Shown one piece after another: positions 10,601 to 20,903 of a stretch of 64,000 nt of DNA. Source of the DNA: Caenorhabditis remanei (taxonomy: Eukaryota > Nematoda > Chromadorea > Rhabditida > Rhabditidae); NCBI RefSeq assembly GCF_010183535.1, contig NC_071329.1, forward strand, positions 1,240,001 to 1,304,000, in the 5' to 3' direction. How positions within the stretch are numbered: the first letter of the stretch is position 1; each line of letters begins with the position of its first letter. The position numbers were made by a program, and so were the translations under genes. Under the pieces are notes generated by a model that saw nothing but the letters and a program-made list of their open reading frames with translations, had not been told where the DNA came from and made no database searches.

Positions 10601-13447
10601 ATTTCTACGATTTCCAATGAAAACGACACCATTTGCGTCAAAATCCCCGTTTTTTGCTTAAATTCCCAAATTTTCAGCGATTTTCTATGCAAAACCAATG
10701 AAATTTTCGTATCCTTCATGTCTAGGGGGCGTGGTCAGTGTATTCATACTAGAATCTGAAAACTCCAAATCACCTGGAAAATGTGATATGTGAGGTCTTT
10801 TTTTGGAGAAAATACTCAGAATTTAGACATTTCTTCGCTCCGCCCACTTTTGCAATCTGCCGCACGGTTTTTATCCGACAACTCGGCCATCACGGTATCT
10901 CGCCACGAAAATGATGACACAGCTGGAAACGAGTGCTACCGTAAGATTTTTGAAGCGGGAAGTTTGAATTTTATTTGAGTTTTCAATGATACGATGAAAA
11001 CCAAAATAAATTTCAAATTTCCCGCTCGAAAATGTTACGGTAGCACTCGATTCCCCCTGTGTCTTCATTTTCGTGGTGAGATATCACTATGGCCGAGTTG
11101 TCGGATTCTAGGCCATGACTTCTTAAAACTGAAAATTCCAAGTTTTGAATTAAAACCAGTGGCAAATGCGCTCTAATGATAATCGGATGTGAAAATTCTG
11201 TAAAAATTACGGAAATTTCAGACAGATTATCAATAGAGCGCATTTAGTCACGCGTAGGCGGAAGCTATGCCCAAATTTACATTTTTTGCAGATAACGCGC
11301 TCTAATGATAATTTATTTTAAAAAATTGCGACTTTTTTCAAAAATCGGTGAAAAATGCGCTCCAATAATAATTTGGTGAAAAATCCCGTAAAAATCTTGT
11401 AGCTATTCTCTATAGAGCGCGTTTGTGCCCAAATTTTCAATTTTGAATGCAACCCAGTGGCAAATGCGCTCTATTGATAAACTGATGTGAAAATCCCAGA
11501 ATTTTCCCATCAGATTATCAATAGAGCGCATTTAGTCATGCGTAGGCGGAAGCTATGCCCAAATTTCTAGTTTTCGTCTGGAATTTGACCAATTTTGACT
11601 GGAATTTCGAATTTTTGAAAGCTTTAATTGTGACAAATGCGCTCTAATGAAAATATGTAGAAATAATGAATAAAATTTAATCAAAAGTGTGGAAAACGCG
11701 CTCTGATGAGAATTTGGCACTAAAATTTGGTGATTTAGAACTTTTAGTCGGAATGTGAATTTGAAACAGTGACAAATGCGCTCTAATGTTAATGTTATGT
11801 GAAACTTCTGTAGAAATCCCGGAATGTTTTTCTGGATTCTCTATAGAGCGCGTTTGTGTCCAAATTTTTAAATTTTGAATGTAAACTAGTGGCAAATGCG
11901 CTCTAGTGATAATCGGATGTGAAAATTCTGATTATCAATAGAGCGCATTTAGTCACGCGTAGGCGGAAGCTATGCCCAAATTTTTTTTTCGATAAGATAG
12001 GTTGCAAAAGTGGGCGGAGCAATTTTTTTGATTTTTTTTCAAAATCCAAATTTTTTTATTCAAAAAAATTTCCAGAACATGTTGCACCCAATCGAGTTCC
12101 CAACATCGATGAGAACGACAACAAACTGAAGTCCTCGGAAATCACACCGCCGCCGACGAAAAAAATGAAGACGGAAGAGGCTCCGCCCACTCAGCCGCCA
12201 CTCATCAAAATGTTGATTAGTTTCAAGAGAGAGCGTCAGGGTAAGTGACAATGGTGGCCTAGGAAACCAAAACTCGGCCATGGGTGAAAATTTGGATTTC
12301 TAGGCCATCAGTTTTTTGTTGGTGGCCTAGGAAACTAAAACTCGGCCATAGATGATTTCGACCCGATTTTTCTCGTTTTTTGACCGGAAAATGTTTGAAA
12401 TTTCAGAATTAGATTTTCTATGGGGTTTTCTAGGCCACCATTATTCCAGATGGCCTAGGAACCCAAAACTCGGCCACCTACCGTTTTTACTCATTTTTCA
12501 AAGTTTTTCTTGTCTGCAAGGCGAGCCTAAATTCGGATTCCTCGGCCACCAATTGAGTTTTCTAGGCCACCAGATAGGGAAACGTTAATAATATGAAAAT
12601 CCGAATTTCTAGGTCATCAGTTTTTTGGTGGCCTAGGAATCCAAAACTCGGCCACAGTTGATTTTGACTCAATTTTGCTCGTTTTTGCCCGGAAAACGTC
12701 TAATATTTCAGAATTAGATTTTCTATGGGGTTTTCTAGGCCACCAATATTCCGATGGCCTAGGAAACCAAAACTCGGCTACCTACCGTTTTTTATCGTTT
12801 TTATCGTTTTTTTAAACTTCTATGGCCTAGAAAACTTAATTTTCGGAAAGTTAGGCCACCAACAATTCGGTGGCCTAATTTTGGTGGCCTAACATCCCAA
12901 AACTTCTAATTTAGCGATTTCAAGGCCAAATTTTTCGAATTTTCTCGCGTTTTTCTGTAAATTTTTTAGGCCACTAATATTTCGATGGCCTAGGAATTCA
13001 AAACTCGGCCACCCACCGTTTTCACTCATTTTTCGAAGTTTTTCTTGTAAAAATGATAGTTTAAAACTAGAATAAGCAAAATACAAAGTATTTTTTCGAC
13101 ATTTTTCCAAAAAAATTTTCAGGATTCCGTATCAAAAAAGTGGAAACGACAATATACAACGAAGTGGTGAACGGAGAGTGGAAACCGCTGCTCCAGACGT
13201 GGAAAAGCTCGATTGGAATCTATTCGGAGCCGGTACGTCTTGGCTCCGCCCACTTTAAGCCACGCCCACTTTTTTGTGAAAAAATCGAAAAAAATTAGCG
13301 ATTTTTTGAATAAAAAGTGAGTTTTTTTTGCAGAAATACCCAATCCGACCGCCAAAACGAGCCATCAGTGAAGACGACGGAAAACCGAAAATACCGAAAC
13401 TGAAATTGATAAAAAATGCGGATAATAATTACTCGAAAGTCTCTTGA
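4655..13447 (+). CDS. Histone-fold (BTP) protein, TAF3-like, 8 exons
   Basis: Exons are 4655-4681, 4726-4867, 6228-6349, 6457-6584, 8697-9262, 12076-12240, 13123-13232 and 13334-13447. All junctions are GT-AG, every phase closes, and the product is 457 aa. Residues of about 8-97 read as a histone fold of the bromodomain-associated TAF type: SVSRIVDNLKF, then a helix with LVGLMADKLFLM, then VDLRQLVDYTQQVRPFPP, which resembles the end of the TAF3 fold. TAF3 pairs with TAF10 in TFIID. A proline-rich stretch (PPPPPPPIPP), a lysine/glutamate-rich probable coiled coil, and a basic tail follow. No PHD finger is present, unlike full-length TAF3 of other animals, so TAF8 or another BTP-domain protein remains possible. 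Reading through the donor at 9263 gives an alternative stop at 9280-9282. The introns total about 7.4 kb, nearly all repeats. Confidence 0.72.
4868..6227. repeat. Intron 2 with a tandem repeat of about 121-131 bp
   Basis: The motif ACCATGCGGCGAAA or a close variant recurs at about 5519, 5641, 5772, 5893, 6024 and 6154, with a degenerate copy near 5345. Each unit also carries GTGGGCGTGGC and AAAAATCGATTTTT. Spacing alternates near 121 and 131 bp, suggesting duplication of two-unit blocks. Minus-strand frames across it (for example 5830-6090) repeat with the same period and are not genes. Confidence 0.85.
6780..8660. repeat. Intron 4: GCGCTCTA...TAGAGCGC hairpin family
   Basis: About eight copies of a module of about 120-160 bp: GTGGCAAATGCGCTCTAATG, ATAATC, a spacer, then GATTATCAATAGAGCGCATT, often followed by TAGTCACGCGTAGGCGGAAG. 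The two ends are complementary, so each module can fold. Good copies begin near 6806, 7072, 7504, 7915, 8333 and 8553. The same family is found at 11158-11985 and 49885-50300. Confidence 0.8.
9320..10180. repeat. Intron 5: minisatellite with GGCCTAG/CTAGGCC
   Basis: A unit of about 110 bp contains ATGGCCGAGTTTTGG, TTTCTAGGCCACC, then GGTGGCCTAGA and CCGAAAAA tracts. Copies run from about 9447 to 9990 with spacing near 115 bp, and looser copies continue to about 10180. CTAGGCCACC and GGTGGCCTAG flank a short loop in each unit. Long frames on both strands are shadows of the repeat. Confidence 0.8.
10279..10824. mobile_element. Long palindromic repeat in intron 5
   Basis: AAATTCTGAG near 10279 pairs with CTCAGAATTT at 10815-10824. 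Inside, GACCTCACATATCA pairs with TGATATGTGAGGTC and GGCCACGCCCC pairs with GGGGCGTGGTC. Arms of roughly 240 bp around about 10552 make it a palindromic MITE. No target duplication could be fixed. Confidence 0.65.
10873..11106. mobile_element. Palindromic MITE, ATCCGACAACTCGGCC ends
   Basis: ATCCGACAACTCGGCCAT at the left pairs with ATGGCCGAGTTGTCGGAT at the right, and CGAGTGCTACCGTAA pairs with TTACGGTAGCACTCG nearer the centre. A second copy is at 49623-49838 inside the duplicated segment. Non-coding. Confidence 0.75.
11158..12000. repeat. More GCGCTCTA hairpin modules before exon 6
   Basis: Four to five modules of the family described at 6780-8660 are present here, each with GTGGCAAATGCGCTCT and TAGAGCGCATTTAGTCA. 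The block is reproduced at 49885-50300 with internal deletions. Confidence 0.75.
12241..13122. repeat. Intron 6: GGCCTAGG minisatellite
   Basis: Repeated ATTTCTAGGCCACCA, GTGGCCTAGGAAACC and AAAACTCGGCCA units, related to those in intron 5. The corresponding intron of the truncated copy (50576-52111) is longer because one group of units (about 50950-51240) recurs at about 51620-51870. Confidence 0.8.
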
Positions 13448-13732
13448 ATTATCGATTGATTCGCTCTCTCCTAATATGTACCATTCTTTATTTACAGAAA
13501 ATTTAAATTCCTCTTTTTTGTATGACTGTTTTATAATTTTAAGTAGATGAATTTTCATTCTAATTCAAAGGTTCACAATTTAGAAAAAACGATACCACGT
13601 GAACTTAGCATAGCCTTTTCATTAAAAAAAGTGACCTCCGATGCTCTAAAAAAGTTTTAAAAAATGGGGGTAAGGAAAAATTTCATCATTCCCATAAAAA
13701 TCTCGAGTTTCCATCAAAATCTCGAACTAGAA
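13448..13732. other. Shared 5' flank of unknown gene A
   Basis: From ATATGTACCATTC (about 13473) to the start of gene A, this segment is closely matched at 19488-19737 and 52471-52729, each time ahead of a copy of the same unknown gene. It contains CCACGTGAAC (a CACGTG E-box) and the near-invariant AAAAAATGGGGGTAAGGAAA. It probably holds the promoter of that gene family and marks the left edge of the duplication unit. Confidence 0.55.
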
Positions 13733-14506
13733 ATGAGTGGTGCACATCTTCCAGCTAAGTAAGTGTACTCGACAAGATTAATCATTGTTCGAGAAGATGA
13801 TTTCTTTCTATGTTTCAGCCATTCTGATTGTAAAAAGGAGGCCATTGAATCTTTGGTCGGAAGAGAACAACTCATCACACAGCTCTTCAACAGCGGAGTT
13901 GCATCAGATGCTTTATTGTCAGATTTATTGAGAACAGTTCGAGAGACGACTGAAATCTGTGTCAGACAGCAAACTTCGTGCCGCAATCCGTGCACAATGA
14001 GCCCATTCCGTAAGTTTACTGTATCTGGTCTCTAGAGCAAAATCAGAGATATTTTCAGAACCTCTTCCTCATATGGTCATGTATGGGGGAATCATCGAAG
14101 ACTTTATTAACCGATATCCAACAACTGTCGCCTGCTCAGTGTGGAGAAGATCTGATAATGAAACCATTTTTCAACGAGGAATATTCTTCAATCTCACTGT
14201 AAGAAATGTAAAGTGTTGGTTGATTTAATGTATTTTTTCCCGCAGAACCTGGAGAAACAAGATCTGGAGAAGTTCTTCGGACCGAAAAAGACGGGAAGGA
14301 ACAAGAGGGTCACGTTGGCACAAGAGTTATTCAACCTTGTCGTTCACCGGGGCTTGATATTTGGTGAATCAGCTGCTTTCTTCTACATGACGGTCTTGAA
14401 GACTAACCGAGTATTCATTGCACTCTTCGGTACCATATCCTACATGTCCTTCGACAAAGCAGCATTCGTACTGGAAGAAGTAGTCAAAAACGAAGAAGAA
14501 AACTGA
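13733..14506 (+). CDS. Unrecognised nematode protein, copy A, 4 exons
   Basis: Exons are 13733-13758, 13819-14009, 14059-14198 and 14246-14506, all GT-AG with consistent phase, giving 205 aa. Introns are 47-60 bp. I do not recognise the family. The protein has no signal peptide or membrane helix. It has five cysteines in exons 1-2, including RNPC and SDCK contexts, a NETIF..GIFFNLT segment, and a basic patch near FFGPKKTGRNKR in exon 4. The same architecture and spacing recur in copies B (19738-20510) and B' (52730-53502), with residues such as FGPK, NKR and FFNLT kept, so this is a real gene family. It lies just outside the near-identical recent duplication and is clearly diverged from B. 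Confidence 0.7.
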
Positions 14507-14825
14507 TGAGTGAACAGTAGAGTAAAGTGTCGACAAATGATAAAGATAAAGTTCTTAGATTGTAAACTAAGTTACAGATAAAGAGGTGGTGGTGGAAAAG
14601 GGGAAACAAGAGTAAGTAAAAGGAACAAAGGTGGGATCAAGGAGATCGGCCTGGAATGAGTTTTCGCTCGGCCTTATATACTGGTGCGGGAGGGTTAGAC
14701 ATTGGCGCCCGCGGTGGTAGGGCAAACGGGAGAAGTCAAATGGTGGGACGATAACTAAGGGTGATAGATAGAAGTGCGCGTGGAGACGCAGACAATGAAA
14801 GTTCGAATAATCAGTCCGTTGAATC
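14507..14825. other. Intergenic, no gene seen
   Basis: The 3' flank of unknown gene A. The minus-strand frame at 14567-14944 runs into the GGGCC MITE and shows no protein-like features. Confidence 0.4.
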
Positions 14826-15149
14826 CAGACTTGCAAGATTCCGGGCCGGCCCGCCGGCCCGGCCCGGTGGGCCCGGATTTGAATTTTTGAACTTTTTTCA
14901 CTACAATTTTTTGTCCAAAAATTTATTTTCTGAAAATTTTTCATATTTTTCCTGGAGTATATTTTTCAAAACCTTCGAAACCTACAAAAAATTGTTTTTA
15001 AGAAATATTTTTCAAAAAAATCTGGAAATTTTCGAAAAAAAAAATTTGAATTTTTTAAGTACTGAACTTCCGGGCCGACCGGGCCGGGCCCTGGTAATTT
15101 TCATTCCGGCCCGGCCCGGCCCGGCCCGGCCCGGCTCGTTGCAAGTCTG
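14826..15149. mobile_element. hAT-like MITE, CAGACTTGCAA ends, 8-bp TSD
   Basis: Ends are CAGACTTGCAA and TTGCAAGTCTG, perfect inverted repeats. The flanks GTTGAATC at 14818-14825 and 15150-15157 form an 8-bp target duplication. GGGCC/GGCCC tracts follow each end and the core is AT-rich with no transposase. It belongs to the same group as the element at 519-1164. Confidence 0.88.
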
Positions 15150-15249
15150 GTTGAATCCAGTCGATACCGTACAATGTGAGAACTGAATGTTAGTAAAATG
15201 AAATTAATGAAAGTATGATGAATGTTTAGTATATTAATACTGGAAAATT

Positions 15250-15610
15250 CTATTTTTGGTGGCCCAGAAGTCCAAAAATCGGCCATCTTCGGTCAGTACC
15301 AGTAGTGAGCGCGGGAAGGCAAAGGTCGCTCAAAGATATCTGCGTCTCTCGCTATCGTGAGTTGCGGCGGCGCGCCCTCTGGTCATCTGACTCTATTCTT
15401 TCTCCCACTGTCTGACCGTCGTCGCCACGAGAAACGCCGAGAAAGGCGAGAGAGTGTGTAATACAACAAGGGGCCTCCCTTCCCTACACGTAGAGCGTGC
15501 CTTAACGCTAACTGGGTCATTTTCGACTTTTTTTGTGTAAATTCATTCAAAATTAATGTGAATAACAGAAAAAGACACATATATTTGGATTTCTCGGTCA
15601 GCAGTGAAGT
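15250..15610. repeat. Intergenic block repeated three times
   Basis: The segment containing GCGGCGGCGCGCCCTCTGG, GAAAGGCGAGAGAGTGTGTA and CTACACGTAGAGCGTGCC is also present at 20575-20890 and 53567-53882. In each case it separates an unknown-family gene from the 3' end of an F-box gene. The minus-strand frame across it (15383-15616) is conserved only because the DNA is. Function unknown. Confidence 0.6.
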
Positions 15611-15617
15611 AATCAAT

Positions 15618-16306
15618 TTATCGATTTATTGGAATCGAACAGACAAATACCTTCTCAACAACAACATTATCTTTGATATATTGCAATTCCTCTTTGGTTA
15701 TCGCTTCACCTCCGTTTAAAAAAAGAGTTTTGCAGACTGGGAAAATGGGAATAAATCTGAGAAAATCGTTGATTTTATCCGGCATGAGAACCACTTCTAG
15801 CGGTAGTTTGAACACATCTTTCAAGTGATCTACAACTATTTTCAACGGTTTTTCTGGGTTTTCAACAGCTTCAATTTGAAATCCGCACTCGTGAATTTTC
15901 CTGAAAAGAAAACTTTATTTCTTATGTATGTATCTGTGGACTTACGCAATTCTAACATCCACACCACCAATTGTATCGACCCAATATTTAAAAGAATCAT
16001 TTTTCCGTCTCCTCGCAACCGTCCAAAACGAGCACTGTGCGCGATCTCTGTTCATGATAAAAATGGACATATTCTTTCGATGGAGGTAGATTTGAATATA
16101 AGCTGGCTCAGGACATCGGACGCTTTGAACGATTCTCTTTGATCTACGGGAGCACAGAGAGAGTTCGGTTCTAAAGCGGAAAATATATATCATTTTTGAA
16201 GTTCTTTTTAATATACTTACATTTCAGTACAACTCATGTGATATACAATATTTTGAATAGTCAGAAATGGTAGTTTTAGAAATGGAAACGAAGGGGAGTC
16301 AGGCAT
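15618..16306 (-). CDS. F-box protein 1, three exons
   Basis: Minus-strand exons are 16306-16221, 16170-15946 and 15900-15618, giving 197 aa. The start is the ATG in the shared exon 1, MPDSPSFPFLKLPFL. Residues of about 5-45 form an F-box (PFLKLPFLTIQNIVYHMSC, then LSLCSRRSKRIVQSVR), which normally binds Skp1-like SKR proteins of SCF ubiquitin ligases. The C-terminal half (VVDHLKDVFKLPLEVV... IPIFPVCKTLF...) resembles the F-box-associated (FBA_2-like) domain thought to bind substrates. This exon and phase plan is shared by every F-box gene here. The FBA_2 assignment is from pattern memory. Its upstream motif is at about 16345-16402. Confidence 0.75.
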
Positions 16307-16344
16307 CCTTCTATTGGAAAGGAATCAATGAATAGAAAGGGCAC

Positions 16345-16402
16345 AACGTCTTCAAACAAGAGTCCAATGGAGCGTACTTGCAACAATTTATTGATTGTGT
16401 GA
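16345..16402 (-). promoter_or_regulatory. Shared upstream element of the F-box genes
   Basis: A segment of about 55 bp (CTTCAAACAAGAGTCCA, then GAGCG, then AACAATTTATTGATTGTG) lies about 40-100 bp upstream of F-box gene 1. Similar sequences stand at the same place before the other F-box genes: about 17850, 19078, 21645, 23620, 24858, 46255 and 48066, plus the copies beyond 52 kb. Such conservation in otherwise drifting DNA suggests a promoter element. CAATCAAT resembles a PBC/HOX-type site, which is speculation. Confidence 0.55.
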
Positions 16403-17025
16403 GGAGTATGCATATCCGTATTCCTTAGACCTCCCTGTACTACGGCCCAGTGACGTCATCCATACCTTGGTCTTTTCCCAGGGGATGGGTTGTACAGAAA
16501 GGGCTCTAATATTGCCTTTTCCTCCTCCGGGAATAACACACTATCTCCCAACGGTATCTCTGCAAGGAATCTAGATATCCAAACTCCATTAGAGAGATGT
16601 CCAGGACAGTTATGCACTCTTCGGTTATCGCTTATAAAAAAAGATTTTTGTGAAGATTTTCAAAAGAAAAATCCTATGCTGTTCATAACACCTTTACGAC
16701 AAAATGAAGAAAAATTTAAAAACGAATTCCTTGTTACTTTCAAGAAGTTCAAAATTGAAGATTTGTATGAATTTTTGACTGAAAAGTCGATTTTCAAGAA
16801 TATTTCCAGTGACATATGATCACTAACATATGACGACTGCCTCCATCTTCCTCAACGTTTCTAATTCAGAAAATCTCATCTTGAGAAGTTTGAAAAAAGA
16901 GAAATTTGGCAACATTAGGGAAAAATTTCTGATCTGCAAGACAAGACATACCCGATTTGTCATTTGTTTTAAAAAATAACAAGAATGCCTTCACTGTATG
17001 ATATTGAAAAACAAATTTATGAACA
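16403..17025. other. Intergenic; segment repeated near 19125 and 21690
   Basis: GAGGAGTATGCATATCCGTA, a TGACGTCATCC site and GGGGATGGGTTGTACAG (16403-16690) recur at 19122-19417 and, more diverged, at 21694-21860 and 54686-54850, always upstream of an F-box gene. The open frame 16490-16819 starts inside this repeat and its tail is not shared. I do not support it as a gene. The remainder is unique AT-rich DNA. Confidence 0.45.
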
Positions 17026-17772
17026 TCAAGTGTCGGATGTGTGATACTCAGCCACCCACTCTACAACCACATTATCTTTGATAAATTGCAATTCCTCTTG
17101 TGATATCTTATCAGAACTGTACACATACAAACGATAACAAACTGGAAAAATGGGAAGAAATCTGCGATAATTCTCTAATCCAAATGGCTCGAACATCACT
17201 GTAAGCGGTAGTTTGAACACGTCTTTCAAGTGATCTACAAGAGCTTTCATCGCATTCTCCGGCTGTTGGGGAGCGTCAATTCGGAATCTTGTCTGGCTGA
17301 GTTTTCTGGAAAAAGTGTCATTGAGAACACAAAGTTTAATTCTTAGAACTCACAAAACTCGGACAGCAACACCTCCAATAGCATCGTCGCGGTAGAGATG
17401 TTGACATTTTCCATCTTTCGCCTGAATTGCCCATAATGAACAGACAAAGGATCGTTTCACAAGGGAAACATACATCAGGCGTCGATAGATGGTTATTTCA
17501 ATGTGGGTGGGCTCTGGGTGTCGGATGCTCTGCATTAATCATTTTGATCTACGAGAGCACAGAGAGAGTTCGGTTCTGAAATAGAGGAAATATATAATTG
17601 ATTGGAGATGATATCAAAAATAGTGCTGAAATCGAGGAGCTCTACTTTTTCAGTAGCTGACTACCTTGCCGTCTAAAATAACTCACATTTCAGTGCAACT
17701 CAAGTTATGTACAATATTTTGAATAGCCAGGAATGGTAGCTTTAGAAATGGAAACGAAGGGGAGTCAGACAT
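17026..17772 (-). CDS. F-box protein 2, three exons
   Basis: Minus-strand exons are 17772-17687, 17575-17354 and 17305-17026, giving 195 aa. It has the same plan as F-box gene 1 but belongs to a second C-terminal subtype: KALVDHLKDVFKLPLTVMFE, then ENYRRFLPIFPVCYRLYVYS, ending VVEWVAEYHTSDT. The same subtype is seen in genes 5, 8 and 9. The F-box reads LPFLAIQNIVHNLSC and LSLCSRRSKRLMQSIRHPEP. Intron 1 is longer (111 bp) than usual here. The upstream motif is at 17850-17895. It should act as an SCF substrate receptor; the target is unknown. Confidence 0.75.
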
Positions 17773-17849
17773 TTCTCTCCGAATAGGACAGTGGAGAGCG
17801 GGGGAGAACAATCAATGAATAGAGAAGGTAAATAGAGCAGACATGTTCA

Positions 17850-18336
17850 AACAAGAGTCCAGTGGAGCGCATTTGTAACAATTTATTGATTGTTACCACC
17901 AATGCTGTGGACAGTATAATTAACACGGCTTACAACCGCGCTCTTCCGAAACCTACCGAAAGCGAAATTGAGAGATTCAGAAAAAAAGAGACAAGGAAAT
18001 TTTGGTGGGGCGCAGTTGTAAGAACTGTGCCGAGCTGTTACCTCTAGCACAGATTTCATAATTTTTTGGAAAATCAATATGAAAAATAGCCAGGATATGT
18101 CAAAAACTGTAGAAATCTGTGCGTCTCTCTCTGCCGATACTCTCTCGTTAACGATGGGGCGCAGTTGTAATTAAAACGCTCCGTTAATAAAGAGAAGTGT
18201 GGGTTGTTTGGACTATGAGATTGCAAAGACATTTCATTTAATAAATTCATTTTAAATTAATATATTATAAAAATAAAGAAGACACATATGCACTTTTGGG
18301 TTTCTAAGCGAAGTAAAACTGAGAATAATCAAAATA
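17850..18336. other. Spacer between F-box genes 2 and 3
   Basis: Starts with the shared upstream motif of gene 2 (17850-17895). The rest (GAAACCTACCGAAA, TGGGGCGCAGTTGTAA, GTCTCTCTCTGCCGATACTC) matches the spacer between genes 5 and 6 at 23640-24104 and its copy at 56632-57096, showing that genes 1-3 and 4-6 are an old block duplication. Short frames on both strands are not supported as genes. Confidence 0.55.
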
Positions 18337-19033
18337 TCAATTTATTGGAATTGAACAGTCAAATACCTTCTCAACAACAACATTATCTTTGATATATTTC
18401 AATTCTTCTTTGGTTATTGCTTCAGCTCCATTTAGAAAAAGAGTTTTGCATACGGGGAAAATGGGAATAAATCTGAGAAAATCATTGATTTTATCCGGCA
18501 TGAGAACCACTTCAAGCGGTAGTTTGAATACATCTTTCAAGTGATCTACAACTAATTTCAACGGTTTTTCTGGATTTTCAACAGCTTCAATTTGAAATCC
18601 CCACTCGTGAAGTTTCCTGGAAAGATAACTATTATTTCTTATGTATGTATATTTCTTTTCTGTGGACTTACGCAATTCTAACATCCACACCACCAATTGT
18701 ATCGACCCGATATTTAAAAGAGTCATTTTCCCGTCTCTTCGCAACCGTCCAAAACGAGCACTGTGCGCGATTTCTGTTCATGATAAAAATAGACATATTC
18801 TTTCGATGGAGGTAGATTTGAATATAAGCTGGCTCAGGACATCGGACGCTTTGAACAACTCTCTTTGATCTACGGGAACACAGAGAGAGCTCCGTTCTGA
18901 AACAGAAAAATATATATCATTTGTGAAGTTATTTTCAAAATACTTACATTTCAGTACAACTCATGTGATGTACAACATTTTGAATAGTCAGAAATGGTAA
19001 CTTTAGAAATGGAAATGAAGGGGAGTCAGGCAT
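18337..19033 (-). CDS. F-box protein 3, three exons
   Basis: Minus-strand exons are 19033-18948, 18896-18672 and 18616-18337, giving 196 aa. It is closest to genes 1 and 6, sharing the NMSIFIMNR segment in exon 2 and VVLMPDKINDFLRFIPIFPV in exon 3, and ends FDCSIPIN. Exon 1 encodes the start of the F-box, exon 2 its end plus the linker, and exon 3 the FBA_2-like region. Both introns are 51-55 bp. The position matches gene 6 in the parallel block (A,1,2,3 versus B,4,5,6). Confidence 0.75.
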
Positions 19034-19077
19034 CTTTCTATTGGAAAGGAATCAATGAATAGAAAGGGCACAACGTC

Positions 19078-19486
19078 TTCAAACAAGAGTCCAATGGAGC
19101 GTACTTGCAACAATTTATTGATTGTGTGAGGAGTATGCATATCCGTATTCCTTAGACCTCCCTGTACTACGGCCCAGTGACGTCATCCATACCTTGGTCT
19201 TTTCCCAGGGGATGGGTTGTACAGAAAGGGGCTCAAATATTGCCTTTTCCTTCCCCGGGAAAAACACACTATCTCCCAACGGTATCTCTGCAAGGAATCT
19301 AGATATCCAAACTCCATTAGAGAGATGTCCAGGACAGTTATGCACTCTTCGGTTATCGCTTATAAAAAAAGATTTTTGTGAAGATTTTCAAAAGAAAAAT
19401 CCTATGCTGTTCATAAGGAAAAAATGTTTTTGTGTTCGTTGCACCTATTGGAATTGCGTGGGAGAAAAAATAATAGTATTGTCCGG
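19078..19486. other. Upstream element of F-box gene 3 and shared spacer
   Basis: The shared F-box upstream motif occupies 19078-19125. The following 290 bp copy the segment described at 16403-16690. Neither the plus-strand frame at 19122-19532 nor its minus-strand counterpart is kept in the more diverged copies, so neither is called as a gene. Confidence 0.5.
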
Positions 19487-19737
19487 AATATGTACCATTC
19501 TTTATTTACAGAAATTCCTCTTTTTTGTATGACTGTTTTATAATTTTAAGTAGATGAATTTTCATTCTAATTCAAAGGTTCACAATTTAGAAAAAAGATA
19601 CCACGTGAACTTAGCATAGCCTTTTCATCAGAAAAAGTGACCTCCGATGCTCTAAAAAAGTTTTAAAAAATGGGGGTAAGGAAAAATTTTGTCATTCCCA
19701 TTAAATAAATCGTAGACTCGGCACCGTCTTCCAGCCA

Positions 19738-20510
19738 ATGAATATGCAACAACCAGCACACGAGTAAGTGTACTAAAGATTCATCATTGTTCGAGAAGAA
19801 GAGTTCTCACTTTCTATGTTTCAGCCATTCGAATTGTGTAAGAGATGCTATGCGCACACTTCAACAGAGAGCCATTATTCTCAATAGAAATTTTGAAAAC
19901 GGAAGAGAAACTGATCAGCTATTCCCAACTTTGCATGAAAACGTCCGTGATATGTTGGAGATAGTGCGTAGAGATCCCGCGAATTGTCTGGCTCCTTGTC
20001 CAATGCCACAATTTCGTAAGTTTACTGTGTTTGGTCTCTAGAGCGAAATCAGAAATTTTCAGCACAACAGCCCCATCTTGTAAATTATACGAACGTGATC
20101 GACCAATTTTTGAATAGTAATCCCACGATTGGAGCGTGCTCTGTTTTTAGACTTTCCGATAATGAGACAATTATTAGGAATGGATTCTTTTTCAACTTAA
20201 CTGTAAGAAATTTAAAGTTTTGGTTGATTTTATGTGTTTTTTCTTGCAGAACGCTGAAAAATCGGAGTTGGTGTCATATTTCGGACCAAAGAGAAATGCA
20301 AAAAATAAACGAATCACACTTGACAACGAGACATTTCGATTCTGTGCTCACAAAATGATACTGTACGGGAACACGGAAAATGAGTTCTATTACTTCACTT
20401 GCCTCAAAACGAAACGAGTCGTTATCGCGTTTTTCGGGCGAAGGAGTTTCATGCAATTACACAGACCGGTATGGTGGCTTGGTGAAAATCTAAAGAATCA
20501 AGAGAACTGA
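19738..20510 (+). CDS. Unrecognised nematode protein, copy B, 4 exons
   Basis: Exons are 19738-19763, 19825-20015, 20063-20202 and 20250-20510, the same lengths (26, 191, 140, 261 nt) as copy A, giving 205 aa. It is a soluble-looking protein with cysteines at HSNC, ANCLAPCP, GACS, RFCAH and FTCLK, a FFNLT motif at the end of exon 3 and a basic FGPKRNAKNKR run in exon 4. It is clearly diverged from A and much closer to B'. No known domain is recognised. It lies between F-box genes 3 and 4 and faces away from both. The preserved frame across three copies argues that it is expressed. Confidence 0.72.
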
Positions 20511-20903
20511 GTACTATGTGTTGTGAATATTAGAAAATGAAGGTTGAGAGTAGTAGAAAACATTTCTGTTTTTCGTGGCCTAGATGTCCGAAAATCGGCC
20601 ATCTCCGGTCAGTGCCAGTAGTGAGCGCGAGAAGGCATTGCGGCGGCGCGCCCTCTGGTCATCTGACTCTATTCTTTCTCCCACTGTCTGACCGTCGTCG
20701 CCACGAGAGACGCCGAGAAAGGCGAGAGAGTGTGTAATACAACAAGGGGCCTCCCTTCCCTACACGTAGAGCGTGCCTTAACGCTAACTGGGTCATTTTC
20801 GACTTTTTTTGTGTAAATTCATTCAAAATTAATGTGAATAACAGAAAAAGACACATATATTTGGATTTCTCGGTCACCAGTGAAACCGAGAACAATCAAT
20901 TTA
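20511..20903. repeat. Intergenic repeat block, second copy
   Basis: 20575-20890 is the second copy of the block described at 15250-15610, with a short internal deletion. No gene is supported. Confidence 0.55.

Noticed and set aside
4655..13447. Full TAF3 with a PHD finger
   Set aside because: No Cys4-His-Cys3 pattern appears in the C-terminal exons; only the histone-fold resemblance supports the name, so no gene symbol is given.
15383..15616. 77-codon minus-strand frame, conserved in three places
   Set aside because: Conservation equals that of surrounding non-coding DNA, with no splice or start support. It is part of a repeated intergenic block.
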